Positions 17,137-25,930 of a stretch of DNA of 64,000 bases are shown here, piece by piece (within the stretch, counting starts at the first letter, position 1; each line of letters starts with the position of its first letter). The notes under the pieces are model-generated. The model did no database searches. It was not told the DNA's origin and saw only the letters and a program-made list of their open reading frames with translations. Both the position numbers and the translations under genes were made by a program. Location: contig NZ_PZJX01000006.1 of NCBI RefSeq assembly GCF_003034915.1, positions 98,402 through 162,401 on the forward strand. The letters are read 5' to 3'. This stretch comes from Mesorhizobium helmanticense. GTDB taxonomy: Bacteria > Pseudomonadota > Alphaproteobacteria > Rhizobiales > Rhizobiaceae.

Positions 17137-18669
17137 ATGAAGGACGTGCTGAAGGAACTCGAGCGACGCCGCGACATGGCGCGCATGGGCGGTGGCCAGG
17201 TCCGCATCGACGCCCAGCACAAAAAGGGCAAGCTGACCGCGCGCGAGCGTATCGACGTCTTTCTCGACGAGGGCTCGTTCGAGGAATTCGACATGTATGT
17301 CGAGCACCGCTCGACCGACTTCGGCATGGAAAAAACCAAGGTGGCCGGCGACGGCGTCGTCACCGGCTGGGGCACCGTCAACGGCCGGCCGGTCTACGTC
17401 TTTGCCAAGGATTTTACCGTATTCGGCGGCTCGCTATCGGAGGCGCACGCCGAAAAGGTGGTCAAGGTGCAGGAGATGGCGCTGCGTAACCGCGCGCCGA
17501 TCATCGGCCTCTACGACGCCGGCGGCGCGCGCATCCAGGAGGGTGTGGCGGCGCTCGGCGGCTATGCCGAGATTTTCCAGCGCAATGTGCTGGCCTCCGG
17601 CGTGATCCCGCAGATCTCGGTGATCATGGGACCCTGCGCCGGCGGCGACGTCTATTCGCCTGCCATGACCGACTTCATCTTCATGGTGCGCGACACCTCC
17701 TACATGTTCGTCACCGGGCCGGACGTGGTGAAGACAGTCACCAACGAGACGGTGACCGCCGAAAGCCTGGGCGGCGCCTCCGTCCATACGACGAAATCCT
17801 CGATCGCCGACGGCGCCTACGACAATGACGTCGAGGCGCTGTTGCAGATGCGCCGGCTGGTCGATCTGCTGCCTGCTTCCAACACGGCTGATATCCCCGA
17901 GATCGAATGCTACCAGTCGGTCACCGATCACGATCTCTCGCTCGACCGGCTGATCCCCGACAACGCCAACAAGCCCTATGACATCAAGGAATTGATCCTC
18001 AAGATTGCCGACGAGGGCGATTTCTTCGAAATCCAGCAGAGTTTCGCCAAGAACATCGTCACCGGTTTTGGGCGAGTCGAGGGCCGCACGGTCGGCTTCG
18101 TCGCCAACCAGCCGATGGTGCTGGCCGGCGTTCTCGATTCGGATGCCAGCCGCAAGGCAGCGCGTTTCGTGCGCTTCTGTGACTGTTTCTCGATTCCGAT
18201 CGTCACCTTCGTCGATGTCCCCGGCTTCCTGCCCGGCACCGCGCAGGAATATGGCGGGCTGATCAAGCATGGCGCCAAGCTGTTGTTCGCCTATGCGGAG
18301 GCGACCGTGCCGAAGATCACCGTCATCACCAGAAAAGCCTATGGCGGCGCCTATGATGTGATGGCGTCGAAGCATCTGCGCGGCGACATGAATTATGCCT
18401 GGCCGACGGCGCAGATCGCCGTGATGGGCGCCAGGGGCGCGGTCGAGATCATTTATCGCAAGGATATCGGCGACGCGGAAAAGATCGCAGCGCATACAAA
18501 GGCTTACGAGGATCGCTTCCTGTCGCCCTTCGTCGCCGCCGAGCGCGGCTATGTCGACGAGGTGATCATGCCGCATTCTACCCGCCGCCGCATTGCCCGC
18601 GCGCTCAGGATGCTGCGTAACAAGGACATGCAGAACCCCTGGAAGAAGCACGACAACATCCCGCTGTGA
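17137..18669 (+). CDS. pccB: Propionyl-CoA carboxylase beta chain (carboxyltransferase)
   Basis: The 510-residue protein is the full-length carboxyltransferase subunit that moves CO2 from biotin to propionyl-CoA, giving methylmalonyl-CoA. Diagnostic segments: N-terminal [20 protein letters not shown], the first oxyanion region [12 protein letters not shown] and [14 protein letters not shown], and in the second half [17 protein letters not shown] and [10 protein letters not shown]. It acts with a biotin-carrying alpha chain (pccA), which is not encoded in the rest of this window. A GGGGA ribosome-binding site precedes ATG 17137. The next gene is an acetyltransferase, then a repeat element. Confidence 0.93.
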   Translation: MKDVLKELERRRDMARMGGGQVRIDAQHKKGKLTARERIDVFLDEGSFEEFDMYVEHRSTDFGMEKTKVAGDGVVTGWGTVNGRPVYVFAKDFTVFGGSLSEAHAEKVVKVQEMALRNRAPIIGLYDAGGARIQEGVAALGGYAEIFQRNVLASGVIPQISVIMGPCAGGDVYSPAMTDFIFMVRDTSYMFVTGPDVVKTVTNETVTAESLGGASVHTTKSSIADGAYDNDVEALLQMRRLVDLLPASNTADIPEIECYQSVTDHDLSLDRLIPDNANKPYDIKELILKIADEGDFFEIQQSFAKNIVTGFGRVEGRTVGFVANQPMVLAGVLDSDASRKAARFVRFCDCFSIPIVTFVDVPGFLPGTAQEYGGLIKHGAKLLFAYAEATVPKITVITRKAYGGAYDVMASKHLRGDMNYAWPTAQIAVMGARGAVEIIYRKDIGDAEKIAAHTKAYEDRFLSPFVAAERGYVDEVIMPHSTRRRIARALRMLRNKDMQNPWKKHDNIPL

Positions 18670-18740
18670 GGCGGCGTTCCGCGCAGGCACACTTCCCTGC
18701 CTGGGTTGCGGAGTTCTCGGCGTGTCTTTAGGTTTCGCCG

Positions 18741-19319
18741 ATGGCGCTCAAGAAGCTTCGCATTTGGCTAGGGTTGAAACAGCATCCCGATGCGATCCCA
18801 AGACATGCAAAGATTGGGCGCGAAAGCTATGGCATTCACGGCAGAACATTCCTGAACTGCACCGCTGAAAGTCCCATCGAGATCGGCGCATTCTGCTCCA
18901 TTGGTCCGGGCGTACTTTTTATCTGCCAGGCAAGTCATCCAACCAGCACGGCTTCGACTTTCCCCCTTCAGTCGCGGATTTTCAGGCAGAAAAGAAATCT
19001 GGAGTATCTGGTATCAAAAGGCCCGATCGTCATCGGCAACGATGTCTGGATAGGCGCCAGGACCATCGTCATGTCGGGCGTGACAATCGGCCATGGAGCT
19101 ATCGTCGCCGCAGGCAGCGTCGTGACGAAAGATGTTGCGCCTTACACGCTGGCAGGCGGGAGCCCGGCCAAGGCGATCAGGCGACGATTCTCCGACGACA
19201 CGATCTCCACTCTGCTCGAAATCCAATGGTGGAACTGGCCTGTAGACCGCTTGAAAGCGGAGCGCTCAGCTTTCGATCTGACGGCCGATGAATTCGCGCA
19301 GCGCTACAGGTTGGCCTAG
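18741..19319 (+). CDS. CatB-related O-acetyltransferase (left-handed beta-helix)
   Basis: The 192-residue protein has hexapeptide repeats (SPIEIGAFCSIGPGV; GPIVIGNDVWIGARTIVMSGVTIG; GAIVAAGSVVTKDV) and the closing loop PYTLAGGSPAKAIRRRF found in xenobiotic/CatB and sugar O-acetyltransferases. The catalytic His of this family lies in ICQASHPTST. It should transfer an acetyl group from acetyl-CoA to a hydroxyl of a sugar or antibiotic; the true acceptor is unknown. It lies 71 nt after pccB on the same strand, with no obvious functional relation. Its stop codon coincides with the edge of a repeat element. Confidence 0.87.
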   Translation: MALKKLRIWLGLKQHPDAIPRHAKIGRESYGIHGRTFLNCTAESPIEIGAFCSIGPGVLFICQASHPTSTASTFPLQSRIFRQKRNLEYLVSKGPIVIGNDVWIGARTIVMSGVTIGHGAIVAAGSVVTKDVAPYTLAGGSPAKAIRRRFSDDTISTLLEIQWWNWPVDRLKAERSAFDLTADEFAQRYRLA

Positions 19320-19430
19320 AGCCGGATGATTTCAGGTCAAGTCGACCTGAAATCTGAATCCGGCTCTAAATCAAAGAGATAGAGCATGATGTCGTCCGAA
19401 AACCACTTCACACTTTTCGGCATCATGCTC
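19318..19430. repeat. Two-hairpin intergenic repeat element (copy C)
   Basis: Hairpin 2: AGAGCCGGAT...ATCCGGCTCT (19318-19367) with an inner TTTCAGGTC/GACCTGAAA stem. A short linker leads to hairpin 1: GAGCATGATG...CATCATGCTC (19382-19430) with inner CCGAAAA/TTTTCGG and a loop containing CTTCACAC. The architecture and the loop and inner-stem sequences match copies A (24801) and B (56589), but the outer arms differ. It begins inside the stop codon of the acetyltransferase gene. The gap 19431-19697 after it shows no gene I can support. Confidence 0.75.
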
Positions 19431-19697
19431 CAGCTCCAGAGGAACCAGCCTCAAGGCGGAAAAATCGAGCCCGACAGAATTCGCCGGCTGGAATAATCGC
19501 GTAAACGGTGGTTGGCCTGCCTTGCGCTCTGGTTTCCGTTCTACTTGAACCGCTTCCATGACGAGCAAGTCCAGTGTGGTGGATCGGCCATTGCCAAAGC
19601 GCGACTTGAAGACAACAATGGTTTCGACGCCCCCGCGCAAGGCCAACAAAGAGCCGCGAACAAGAGAGAGCGTCGGAGGAAACGACAGGAGGAGCCG

Positions 19698-20864
19698 CTG
19701 GCCAGTTCACGGACGCGCTATGCATGCGGCCTGTCGGCGCTCACCACCGACGAGCCCGACACGGATGCCTTCGCCCGTGCGGTGGCACTGGAGGCCGCGG
19801 CAATCGATGCCGGCTTCGCCCTGCTCTTCTTCTCGCAAAGCCTTGTCGAGGCGACCGCCCTGACGGATGCGCTGAAGACCCATGCGCCGGCGCTGCGCTA
19901 TGCCGGCTGCTCGACCGCAGGCGAGATCACGCCGCAGGGTCTGGAGGACGGCCATATCCTGGCGATGCTGCTTCCCTCCGCATCATTCTCGGCGGCCAGC
20001 ACCATGGTCGAAAATCTGTCCTCGTCGGGCATGGACAAGATCACCGGCGAAGTCGAGATGCTCAGGCGTTCGTTGCGCGGGAACAGGCCCGAGCGGGCCA
20101 AAAGCACCTTCGCGCTCTGCCTCATCGACGGCCTGTCCTATGCCGAGGAAGCGGTGACCTCGGCCATCCATTGGGGCCTCGACGACATTCCGCTGATTGG
20201 CGGGTCGGCGGGCGATGACCTGAAATTCGAGACCACGCGGCTGATCTCGAACGGCAAGGTCGCCTCCGACAGCGCCATCATCGTGCTGATCGCCACCGAA
20301 ATTCCTTTCCACGTCTTCAAGACCGACAATTTCGTCCCCACCGACGAGAAGCTGGTGGTGACGGCGTCCGACCCCGATCATCGCATCGTGCGCGAATTCA
20401 ACGCCATCAATGCGGCCGAGGAATATGCCGCTTCGGTCGGCATCGTCGCGCAGACTCTGACGCCGCTGAGTTTCGCCTCGCATCCGGTGGTGGTGAAGGT
20501 GGGCGGCGAATATTACTGCCGCTCGATCCAGAAGATGCATCCGGACGGTTCATTGTCGTTCTTCTGCGCCATCGATGATGGCGTCGTCCTTTCCATCGCC
20601 CAGCCCAAGGATATGGTGGAGGCAACGCGTTCCGCCTTGAGGGACGTCGAGAACAGGTTGGGCGGCATCGACGTGATCCTTGGTTTCGACTGCGTGCTGC
20701 GCCGGCTCGACGCCCGCAACCGGCAGGTGTTTCGCGATATTTCGGAACTCTACCGGGTCAACAATGTCATCGGCTTCGGCACCTATGGCGAACAATACCG
20801 GTCGATGCATCTGAACCAGACTTTTACCGGCATCGCCTTCGGCGAACGCCAGGCGGCGGAATAG
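19698..20864 (+). CDS. FIST-domain sensor protein (NosP-like)
   Basis: The C-terminal 370 residues are a FIST-N domain (SALTTDEPDTDAFARAV, YAGCSTAGEITPQG, GLDDIPLIGGSAGDD) plus a FIST-C domain (GFDCVLRRLDARN, NNVIGFGTYGEQYR, NQTFTGIAFG). FIST proteins sense small ligands; the NosP group binds haem and nitric oxide and controls a partner histidine kinase. No ATG or GTG lies near the domain start. AGGAGGAG (19687-19694) precedes an in-frame CTG at 19698, giving (M)ASSRTRYACGL, 388 residues; I take this as the start, with moderate certainty. The kinase gene begins 11 nt after the stop, so the pair is co-translated. Confidence 0.82.
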   Translation: MASSRTRYACGLSALTTDEPDTDAFARAVALEAAAIDAGFALLFFSQSLVEATALTDALKTHAPALRYAGCSTAGEITPQGLEDGHILAMLLPSASFSAASTMVENLSSSGMDKITGEVEMLRRSLRGNRPERAKSTFALCLIDGLSYAEEAVTSAIHWGLDDIPLIGGSAGDDLKFETTRLISNGKVASDSAIIVLIATEIPFHVFKTDNFVPTDEKLVVTASDPDHRIVREFNAINAAEEYAASVGIVAQTLTPLSFASHPVVVKVGGEYYCRSIQKMHPDGSLSFFCAIDDGVVLSIAQPKDMVEATRSALRDVENRLGGIDVILGFDCVLRRLDARNRQVFRDISELYRVNNVIGFGTYGEQYRSMHLNQTFTGIAFGERQAAE

Positions 20865-20874
20865 GACATCTTCC

Positions 20875-22215
20875 ATGCCGCTCAGGGACATCACCGACCT
20901 GGAGAAATTGAAGAAGATCAACGCCGCCCTGGTCAGCCGCGTCGAGCGGTCGATGGACCAGCAAGGCAACGCCTTCTCGCTCTTCCAAACCGCGATTTCG
21001 CTCGAGAATCGAGTGCGCACGCGCACAGAGGAGTTACATTCGACCTTGCGCCGGCTGGAGCAGTCGAACATCGATCTCAGCGCCGCCAAGGAAAACGCCG
21101 AGCTGGCCAACCTGTCCAAGACCAGGTTCCTGGCGGCCGCCAGCCACGACGTGCTGCAACCGCTGAATGCCGCGCATCTGTCCGTCTCGGCGCTCGCCGA
21201 GGTGCAGACCTCCGACGAGGGCAGGAAACTGGTGCGGCAGGTCGAGCGGTCGCTGGAGACGATGGAGGACCTGCTGCGCACCCTGCTCGACATTTCCAAG
21301 CTTGATGCCGGCGTCGTGCAGCCCGATATCGGCGACGTCAGTCTGGAAACGCTGTTTTCGTCGCTGCGCTCGGATTTCCTGCCCGTCGCCGAGATGAAGG
21401 GGCTGACGCTGAAGTTCCGGCCGGTCAATGCGGTCGTGCGTTCGGACCGCACCTTGCTGCGCCGCGTCCTGCAGAACATCCTGTCCAATGCGCTGCACTA
21501 CACACGCTCCGGCGGCGTGCTGGTCGGCACCAGGCATCGCGGCGACACGATCCGCATCGATGTCGCCGATACCGGCTGCGGCATCCCCGACGACCAGCGC
21601 GAGGCCGTGTTCGAGGAATTCCACCGCGGCACGATCTCGACCGATGCCGGGCTCGCCGGCGGCGGGCTGGGTCTGGGCCTGGCTATCGTGCGCCGCATCG
21701 CGGCCGCACTCGGCCATCCCGTGACGTTTTCGTCCAAAGTCGGCCACGGCACGATCTTCCACATCGACGTTCCCGTCGGCATTGGCGCCACGGCCGACGC
21801 CATTGCCAGCGCCACCGATATGGAGCGGCCGCGCGGCTACGGCCTGTTCGGCACAAAAGTGCTGCTGGTCGAGAACGACGCCGAGGTGCTGCAGGCGATG
21901 ACGTTTCTGCTCGAACGCTGGCAATGTCTGGTGCGCGCCGCCACCTCGACCGGCGAAGCGCTCGACATGCTTGGCGACACGGACTGGGTGCCGGACATCA
22001 TCATCGCCGACCAGCATCTCGACGCTGGCGACCTTGGCACCGCCACCATCGCCGAGGTCCGCGACTATCTCGGCCGCGCCGTGCCGGCGCTGATCGTCAC
22101 AGCCGACGGTTCGGAGGCCGTTGCAAAAGCCGCCCGCGCCGCCGGCATCGAGCTGATGCGCAAGCCGCTGAAGCCGGCGCAACTGCGGGCGCTGCTGGCG
22201 CACCTTTTGGCTTAA
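20875..22215 (+). CDS. Hybrid sensor histidine kinase (NahK-like) with C-terminal receiver
   Basis: The 446-residue protein has an N-terminal coiled coil (about 5-75), a HisKA domain with phospho-acceptor His91 in AASHDVLQPL, a HATPase domain (NILSNALHY, DTGCGIP, GGLGLGLAIV, GHGTIF) and a receiver domain from about residue 323 (VLLVENDAEV, IIADQHLD with the phospho-Asp, LIVTADGS, RKPLKP). It lacks membrane and PAS segments, so input must come from a partner, most simply the FIST protein encoded just upstream. NosP/NahK pairs of this design pass phosphate through HptB-type or response-regulator routes and affect biofilm. The gene is convergent with a response regulator whose stop codon overlaps its own. 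Confidence 0.9.
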   Translation: MPLRDITDLEKLKKINAALVSRVERSMDQQGNAFSLFQTAISLENRVRTRTEELHSTLRRLEQSNIDLSAAKENAELANLSKTRFLAAASHDVLQPLNAAHLSVSALAEVQTSDEGRKLVRQVERSLETMEDLLRTLLDISKLDAGVVQPDIGDVSLETLFSSLRSDFLPVAEMKGLTLKFRPVNAVVRSDRTLLRRVLQNILSNALHYTRSGGVLVGTRHRGDTIRIDVADTGCGIPDDQREAVFEEFHRGTISTDAGLAGGGLGLGLAIVRRIAAALGHPVTFSSKVGHGTIFHIDVPVGIGATADAIASATDMERPRGYGLFGTKVLLVENDAEVLQAMTFLLERWQCLVRAATSTGEALDMLGDTDWVPDIIIADQHLDAGDLGTATIAEVRDYLGRAVPALIVTADGSEAVAKAARAAGIELMRKPLKPAQLRALLAHLLA

Positions 22216-22895
22216 AACCCCGCCTGGTCCCGAAACAACTCCGCATTGTCCAGCTTCGACACCTCGATCACAGCCTGCGTGCGGCTATAAACGTTGAGCT
22301 TGCGCAGGATCTCGGAGACATGCGCCTTGACCGTGGTTTCGCCGACCTGCAGCTCGTAGGCGATCTGCTTGTTGAGCAGGCCCTGGCGCAGCATCTGCAA
22401 CACCCTGAGCTGCTGTGGCGTCAGCTTGGCAAGGCGCTGCACCATCTCGGCGCGATCGGTGCTGTCGGCGTCCGGCGGCTGGCCTTCATAGGTTTCGGGC
22501 ACATAGATCGCGCCTTCCATCACCGAGCGGATGGCGGCCGCCAGATCGCTCTTGCGCGCCGATTTCGGAATGAAACCGGCAGCACCATAGGACAGCGCCT
22601 CGGAAATGATCCTGGGCTCCTCATAGCCCGAGACGATGACCACCGGCAGGCGCGGATAACGGGTCCGAAGCTGCAGCAGCCCCTCGAACCCATGCACGTC
22701 AGGCATGCTGAGGTCGAGCAAGGCAAGATCGAAGGGCTTGGCATCAGCCAGAAGCTCGAGCGCCTCGGCGATGGTGCGCGCCTCCACCGTGTCGACCTCC
22801 GGATAAGCCATCTGCACGGCGCTGTGCAGCGCCTCGCGAAACAGCGGATGGTCGTCGATGATCAGAAACCGGGCGCGATCGTTGACTGCGGTCAT
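22212..22895 (-). CDS. LuxR/NarL-family response regulator
   Basis: From ATG 22895 (TAVNDRARFLIIDDHP) the 227-residue product is a receiver domain with DDHP (acidic pocket), phospho-Asp in LLDLSMPD, and VSGYEE and PKSARK, followed by a LuxR helix-turn-helix (LTPQQLRVLQMLRQGLLNKQIAYEL, VGETTVKAHVSEIL). It is a DNA-binding transcription factor activated by phosphorylation. Its stop TAA overlaps that of the NahK-like kinase on the other strand, and AgmR/ErbR-type regulators accompany NahK-type kinases in other genomes, so it is the likely target. The longer frame to 23066 has no support. Confidence 0.9.
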   Translation of the reverse strand: MTAVNDRARFLIIDDHPLFREALHSAVQMAYPEVDTVEARTIAEALELLADAKPFDLALLDLSMPDVHGFEGLLQLRTRYPRLPVVIVSGYEEPRIISEALSYGAAGFIPKSARKSDLAAAIRSVMEGAIYVPETYEGQPPDADSTDRAEMVQRLAKLTPQQLRVLQMLRQGLLNKQIAYELQVGETTVKAHVSEILRKLNVYSRTQAVIEVSKLDNAELFRDQAGF

Positions 22896-23065
22896 GGGGC
22901 TCGTTTCGGTTCGGTCTGGTCGACCTGTTCTGGCGCAGGATAATCCTGCGACCATGGTCAGATTATTGCCAAATAGTACATCGCCATCCATGGTGAAGGG
23001 CGGAGATGGCAATTTCCGAACGGCCATGCCTTGCTCGGTGGTCCAAATCGGCCGAATGTGCCGCA

Positions 23066-23716
23066 ATGAGCGACATCGTCCTTCACAACTACTACCGCTC
23101 CTCCACCTCCTACCGGGTGCGGATCGCGCTGGAGATGAAGGGCCTGACCTATCGATACGTGCCGCATCACCTGCGCCACGGCGAGCATCTGGAGCCCGCC
23201 TATCTCTCTGTCAACCCGCAAGGGCTGGTCCCTGCGCTGATCCTGGGCGACGGCACGCTTCTAACCCAATCGCTGGCGATCATCGAATTTCTGGACGAGA
23301 CCAAGCCCGCGCCGCCGCTGCTGCCGAAGGAGGCGCTTGGCCGGGCCCATGTCAGGATGCTGGCGCAGATGATCGCCTGCGACATCCATCCCGTGAACAA
23401 TCTGCGCGTGCTGACCTCGCTGCGCACGCTGTTCGGCGCCGGCGACGAGGACGTCGTCAACTGGTTCCGGCACTGGGTGAACGAGGGTTTCCAGCCACTT
23501 GAAAAGATCCTGGCTTCTTCGTCCGAGACGAGGATATTCTGCCATGGCGACACGCCGGGGCTGGCCGACATCTGTCTGGTCGCCCAGGTCACAAGCAACG
23601 CGCGTTTCGGCGTCGACATGACGCCCTACCCGACGATTGCGCGCATCCACGCCGCCTGCATGGCTCTGCCGGCCTTCCAAAAGGCGGCGCCCGAGAACCA
23701 GATCGATGCCGAGTAA
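23066..23716 (+). CDS. maiA: Maleylacetoacetate isomerase (zeta-class GST)
   Basis: From ATG 23066 the product is 216 residues: a thioredoxin-fold N-terminal half with the zeta-class active motif [11 protein letters not shown] (glutathione-activating Ser), NPQGLVPAL, the cis-Pro strand and [13 protein letters not shown], then the all-helical half with [16 protein letters not shown] and ADICLVAQV. It isomerises maleylacetoacetate to fumarylacetoacetate in tyrosine and homogentisate breakdown, using glutathione. No other genes of that pathway are in the window. The 170-nt gap before it is shared with the divergent response regulator gene. Confidence 0.9.
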   Translation: MSDIVLHNYYRSSTSYRVRIALEMKGLTYRYVPHHLRHGEHLEPAYLSVNPQGLVPALILGDGTLLTQSLAIIEFLDETKPAPPLLPKEALGRAHVRMLAQMIACDIHPVNNLRVLTSLRTLFGAGDEDVVNWFRHWVNEGFQPLEKILASSSETRIFCHGDTPGLADICLVAQVTSNARFGVDMTPYPTIARIHAACMALPAFQKAAPENQIDAE

Positions 23717-23760
23717 CGGCGCAATCCAATTATGACGAGCATGACTATGAGGTATTGCCA

Positions 23761-24801
23761 ATGAAAGCCGTCGTCTTCGAAAAGTTCGGCGAAGCGCCGA
23801 CCATCCAGACCGTCGCCGATCCGACGCCGGCGCCCGAGGGCGTCGTCATCAAGGTCGAGGCGACGGGGCTCTGCCGCAGCGACTGGCACGGCTGGATGGG
23901 TCACGACGACGGCATCCGCCTGCCGCATGTGCCGGGCCATGAGCTTGCCGGCGTCGTGGTGGCCGCCGGCTCAGGAGTGACCCGCTGGAAGGCCGGTGAG
24001 CGCGTCACCGTGCCGTTCGCCGTCGGTTGCGGTCGCTGCTTCGAATGCACGTCCGGCAACCATCAGGTCTGCGAGCACCAGTTCCAGCCCGGCTTCAGCG
24101 CCTGGGGTTCGTTTGCCGAATATGTCGCCATCGACCATGCCGACACCAATCTGGTGCGCCTGCCCGATGAGATGGAGTTCGCCACTGCTGCCAGCCTCGG
24201 TTGTCGTTTCGTGACGTCGTTCCGCGCCATCGTCGACCAGGGCCGGGTGACGCCCGGCGAATGGGTGGCCGTGCATGGCTGCGGCGGCGTCGGCCTGTCG
24301 GCGATCATGATCGCCAGCGCCATGGGCGCCAACGTCATTGCCATCGACCTGACCGACGAGAAGCTCGATTTCGCCAGCAAGATCGGCGCCGTGGCGACGA
24401 TCAACGCCGCCAAGACGCCGAATGTGGTCAAGGCGGTCAAGCAGATCACCAATGGCGGCGCGCATATGTCGGTGGACGCGCTCGGCCATCCCACCACCTC
24501 GTTCAACTCGATCGCCAATTTGCGCCGGCGCGGCCGGCACGTGCAGGTCGGCCTGATGCTCGGCGATCATGCCAGGCCGCAGATACCGATGGACAAGGTG
24601 ATCGCCTTCGAGCTCGAAATCCGCGGCAGCCACGGCATGCAGGCCTACCGCTACCAGGCGATGATGGAGATGATCCGCACCGGCAAGCTCAAGCCCGAAC
24701 TCTTGGTCGGCAAGCGGATCAGCCTCGAGGACGCGCCGGCCGCGCTGATGGCGATGGGCGGTTTCGAAGGCATCGGCATCGGTGTGGTGACGAAGTTCTA
24801 A
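23761..24801 (+). CDS. Zinc-dependent alcohol dehydrogenase (MDR family)
   Basis: The 346-residue enzyme has the catalytic-zinc motifs CRSDWHGW and GHELAGVV, the structural-zinc cysteines [15 protein letters not shown], and the Rossmann motif [10 protein letters not shown]. It oxidises an alcohol or reduces an aldehyde with NAD(P); the precise substrate is unknown. It starts at ATG 23761, six bases after an in-frame TTG, and follows maiA on the same strand at 44 nt. Its TAA stop shares a base with the beginning of repeat element A. Confidence 0.9.
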   Translation: MKAVVFEKFGEAPTIQTVADPTPAPEGVVIKVEATGLCRSDWHGWMGHDDGIRLPHVPGHELAGVVVAAGSGVTRWKAGERVTVPFAVGCGRCFECTSGNHQVCEHQFQPGFSAWGSFAEYVAIDHADTNLVRLPDEMEFATAASLGCRFVTSFRAIVDQGRVTPGEWVAVHGCGGVGLSAIMIASAMGANVIAIDLTDEKLDFASKIGAVATINAAKTPNVVKAVKQITNGGAHMSVDALGHPTTSFNSIANLRRRGRHVQVGLMLGDHARPQIPMDKVIAFELEIRGSHGMQAYRYQAMMEMIRTGKLKPELLVGKRISLEDAPAALMAMGGFEGIGIGVVTKF

Positions 24802-24916
24802 TGCATGTCGCGCAAAAGCATGCCCACGGGCTTGACCCGAGGGTGCGCAGCGGTTTTGCGATAACGACATGCATAAAAACAAAAACCTAAAGCGCGTCAA
24901 ACATGACGCGCTTTAG
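24801..24916. repeat. Two-hairpin intergenic repeat element (copy A), also terminator for the EamA gene
   Basis: Hairpin 1: ATGCATGTCGCGCAAAA (24801-24817) pairs with TTTTGCG-ATAA-CGACATGCAT (24854-24874); its loop carries an additional 25-base insert compared with copy B. A linker of alternating A runs and C (TAAAAACAAAAACC) leads to hairpin 2, a perfect 13-bp stem CTAAAGCGCGTCA/TGACGCGCTTTAG (24887-24916). Read on the minus strand, hairpin 2 is followed by a T-rich run, so it should terminate the convergent EamA gene, which ends 13 nt away. The element occupies the whole gap between two convergent genes. Confidence 0.85.
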
Positions 24917-24928
24917 CGGACGGCGCAG

Positions 24929-25822
24929 TCACTGCGCGGCCACCCGTTGCGGCACAGCCTGCTTGGCGAACCTCTTGGCGCCAACGACGCAAAGCACCAC
25001 GGCGACCGTGACGGCGATCATCAGCGGGCTGACCTGCTCGTGCAGCAGCGTTGCCGCCAGCGCGAGGCCGAAGAAGGGCTGGAGAAGCTGCAACTGTCCC
25101 ACGGCGGCAATGCCCCCCAGCGCCAGCCCGCGATACCAGAACACGAAACCAATCAGCATGCTGAACAGCGAAACATAGGCCAGGCCGATCCAGGCGTTGA
25201 CGCCGACGCCGTCAAACGACGCCGGCTTGGTCATCAGCGTCAGCGCAAACATCACCGGCAGTGACAGCACCAGCGCCCAGCAGATCACCTGCCAGCCGCC
25301 GAGCCGGCGCGACAGTGCGGCCCCTTCGGCATAGCCAAGACCGCATGCGATGATGGCGGCAAGCATCAAACTGTCGCCCAGCGGCGAAGCCGATCCACCC
25401 TGCGCTAGCGCAAAGCCGGCAACGAGGGCGCTGCCAAGGCACGAAAACAGCCAGAAAGCCGGCCTTGGGCGATCACCGCCGCGAATGACGCCAAAGATCG
25501 CGGTCGCAAGCGGCAACAGGCCGACGAAGATGATGGAGTGAGCCGAGGTGACGTGTTTCAGCGCCAGCGCGGTGAGCAAAGGGAAGCCAACCACGACGCC
25601 GAGCGCCACGATGACCAGGGAAAACAGGTCACCACGCCGCGGACGCTCGGCGCGCAAAACGATGAGCAGCACAAGGCCGAGCAGACCGGCTATCGCGGCG
25701 CGGGCCACGGTCAAGAAGATCGGATCGAAATCCATCACTGCCACGCGTGTAGCCGGAAGCGAGCCGCTGAAAATCAGCACGCCGACGAATCCGCTCACCC
25801 AGCCGCTCGCCGTCTTGTCCAT
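24929..25822 (-). CDS. DMT-superfamily transporter (EamA family)
   Basis: The 297-residue membrane protein has ten hydrophobic segments in two EamA repeats (FVGVLIFSGSLPATRVAV; AIIACGLGYAEGAALSRRLGG; GLAYVSLFSMLIGFVFWYRGLALGG). Such proteins export amino acids or metabolites or import similar compounds. It is divergent from a MocR-type PLP regulator with a 108-nt gap, the standard arrangement in which the regulator senses an amine or amino acid through its PLP domain and turns on an exporter. Substrate not determined. Repeat A sits downstream and serves as terminator. Confidence 0.9.
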   Translation of the reverse strand: MDKTASGWVSGFVGVLIFSGSLPATRVAVMDFDPIFLTVARAAIAGLLGLVLLIVLRAERPRRGDLFSLVIVALGVVVGFPLLTALALKHVTSAHSIIFVGLLPLATAIFGVIRGGDRPRPAFWLFSCLGSALVAGFALAQGGSASPLGDSLMLAAIIACGLGYAEGAALSRRLGGWQVICWALVLSLPVMFALTLMTKPASFDGVGVNAWIGLAYVSLFSMLIGFVFWYRGLALGGIAAVGQLQLLQPFFGLALAATLLHEQVSPLMIAVTVAVVLCVVGAKRFAKQAVPQRVAAQ

Positions 25823-25885
25823 TCAACGCTCCCGATGCTCGCGCTCCTCTATCGGGCCAAGACATGTGGCACCACCAGAGACAAT

Positions 25886-25929
25886 GCAGTACAATTCGAA
25901 GAAACTGTTATGGTCTAGCGAGCAGTACA
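25886..25929. promoter_or_regulatory. Direct repeats GCAGTACA in the EamA/MocR divergent promoter
   Basis: GCAGTACA occurs at 25886-25893 and again at 25922-25929, 36 bp apart, the second ending one base before the MocR start codon. MocR/PdxR/GabR regulators commonly bind direct repeats in such gaps, so this is a candidate autoregulatory operator. Confidence 0.45.
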
Positions 25930-25930
25930 G

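Noticed and set aside
17137..19319. A complete propionyl-CoA carboxylase operon
   Set aside because: No biotin-containing alpha chain is encoded next to pccB. accC at 36 kb belongs to acetyl-CoA carboxylase because it is paired with accB.
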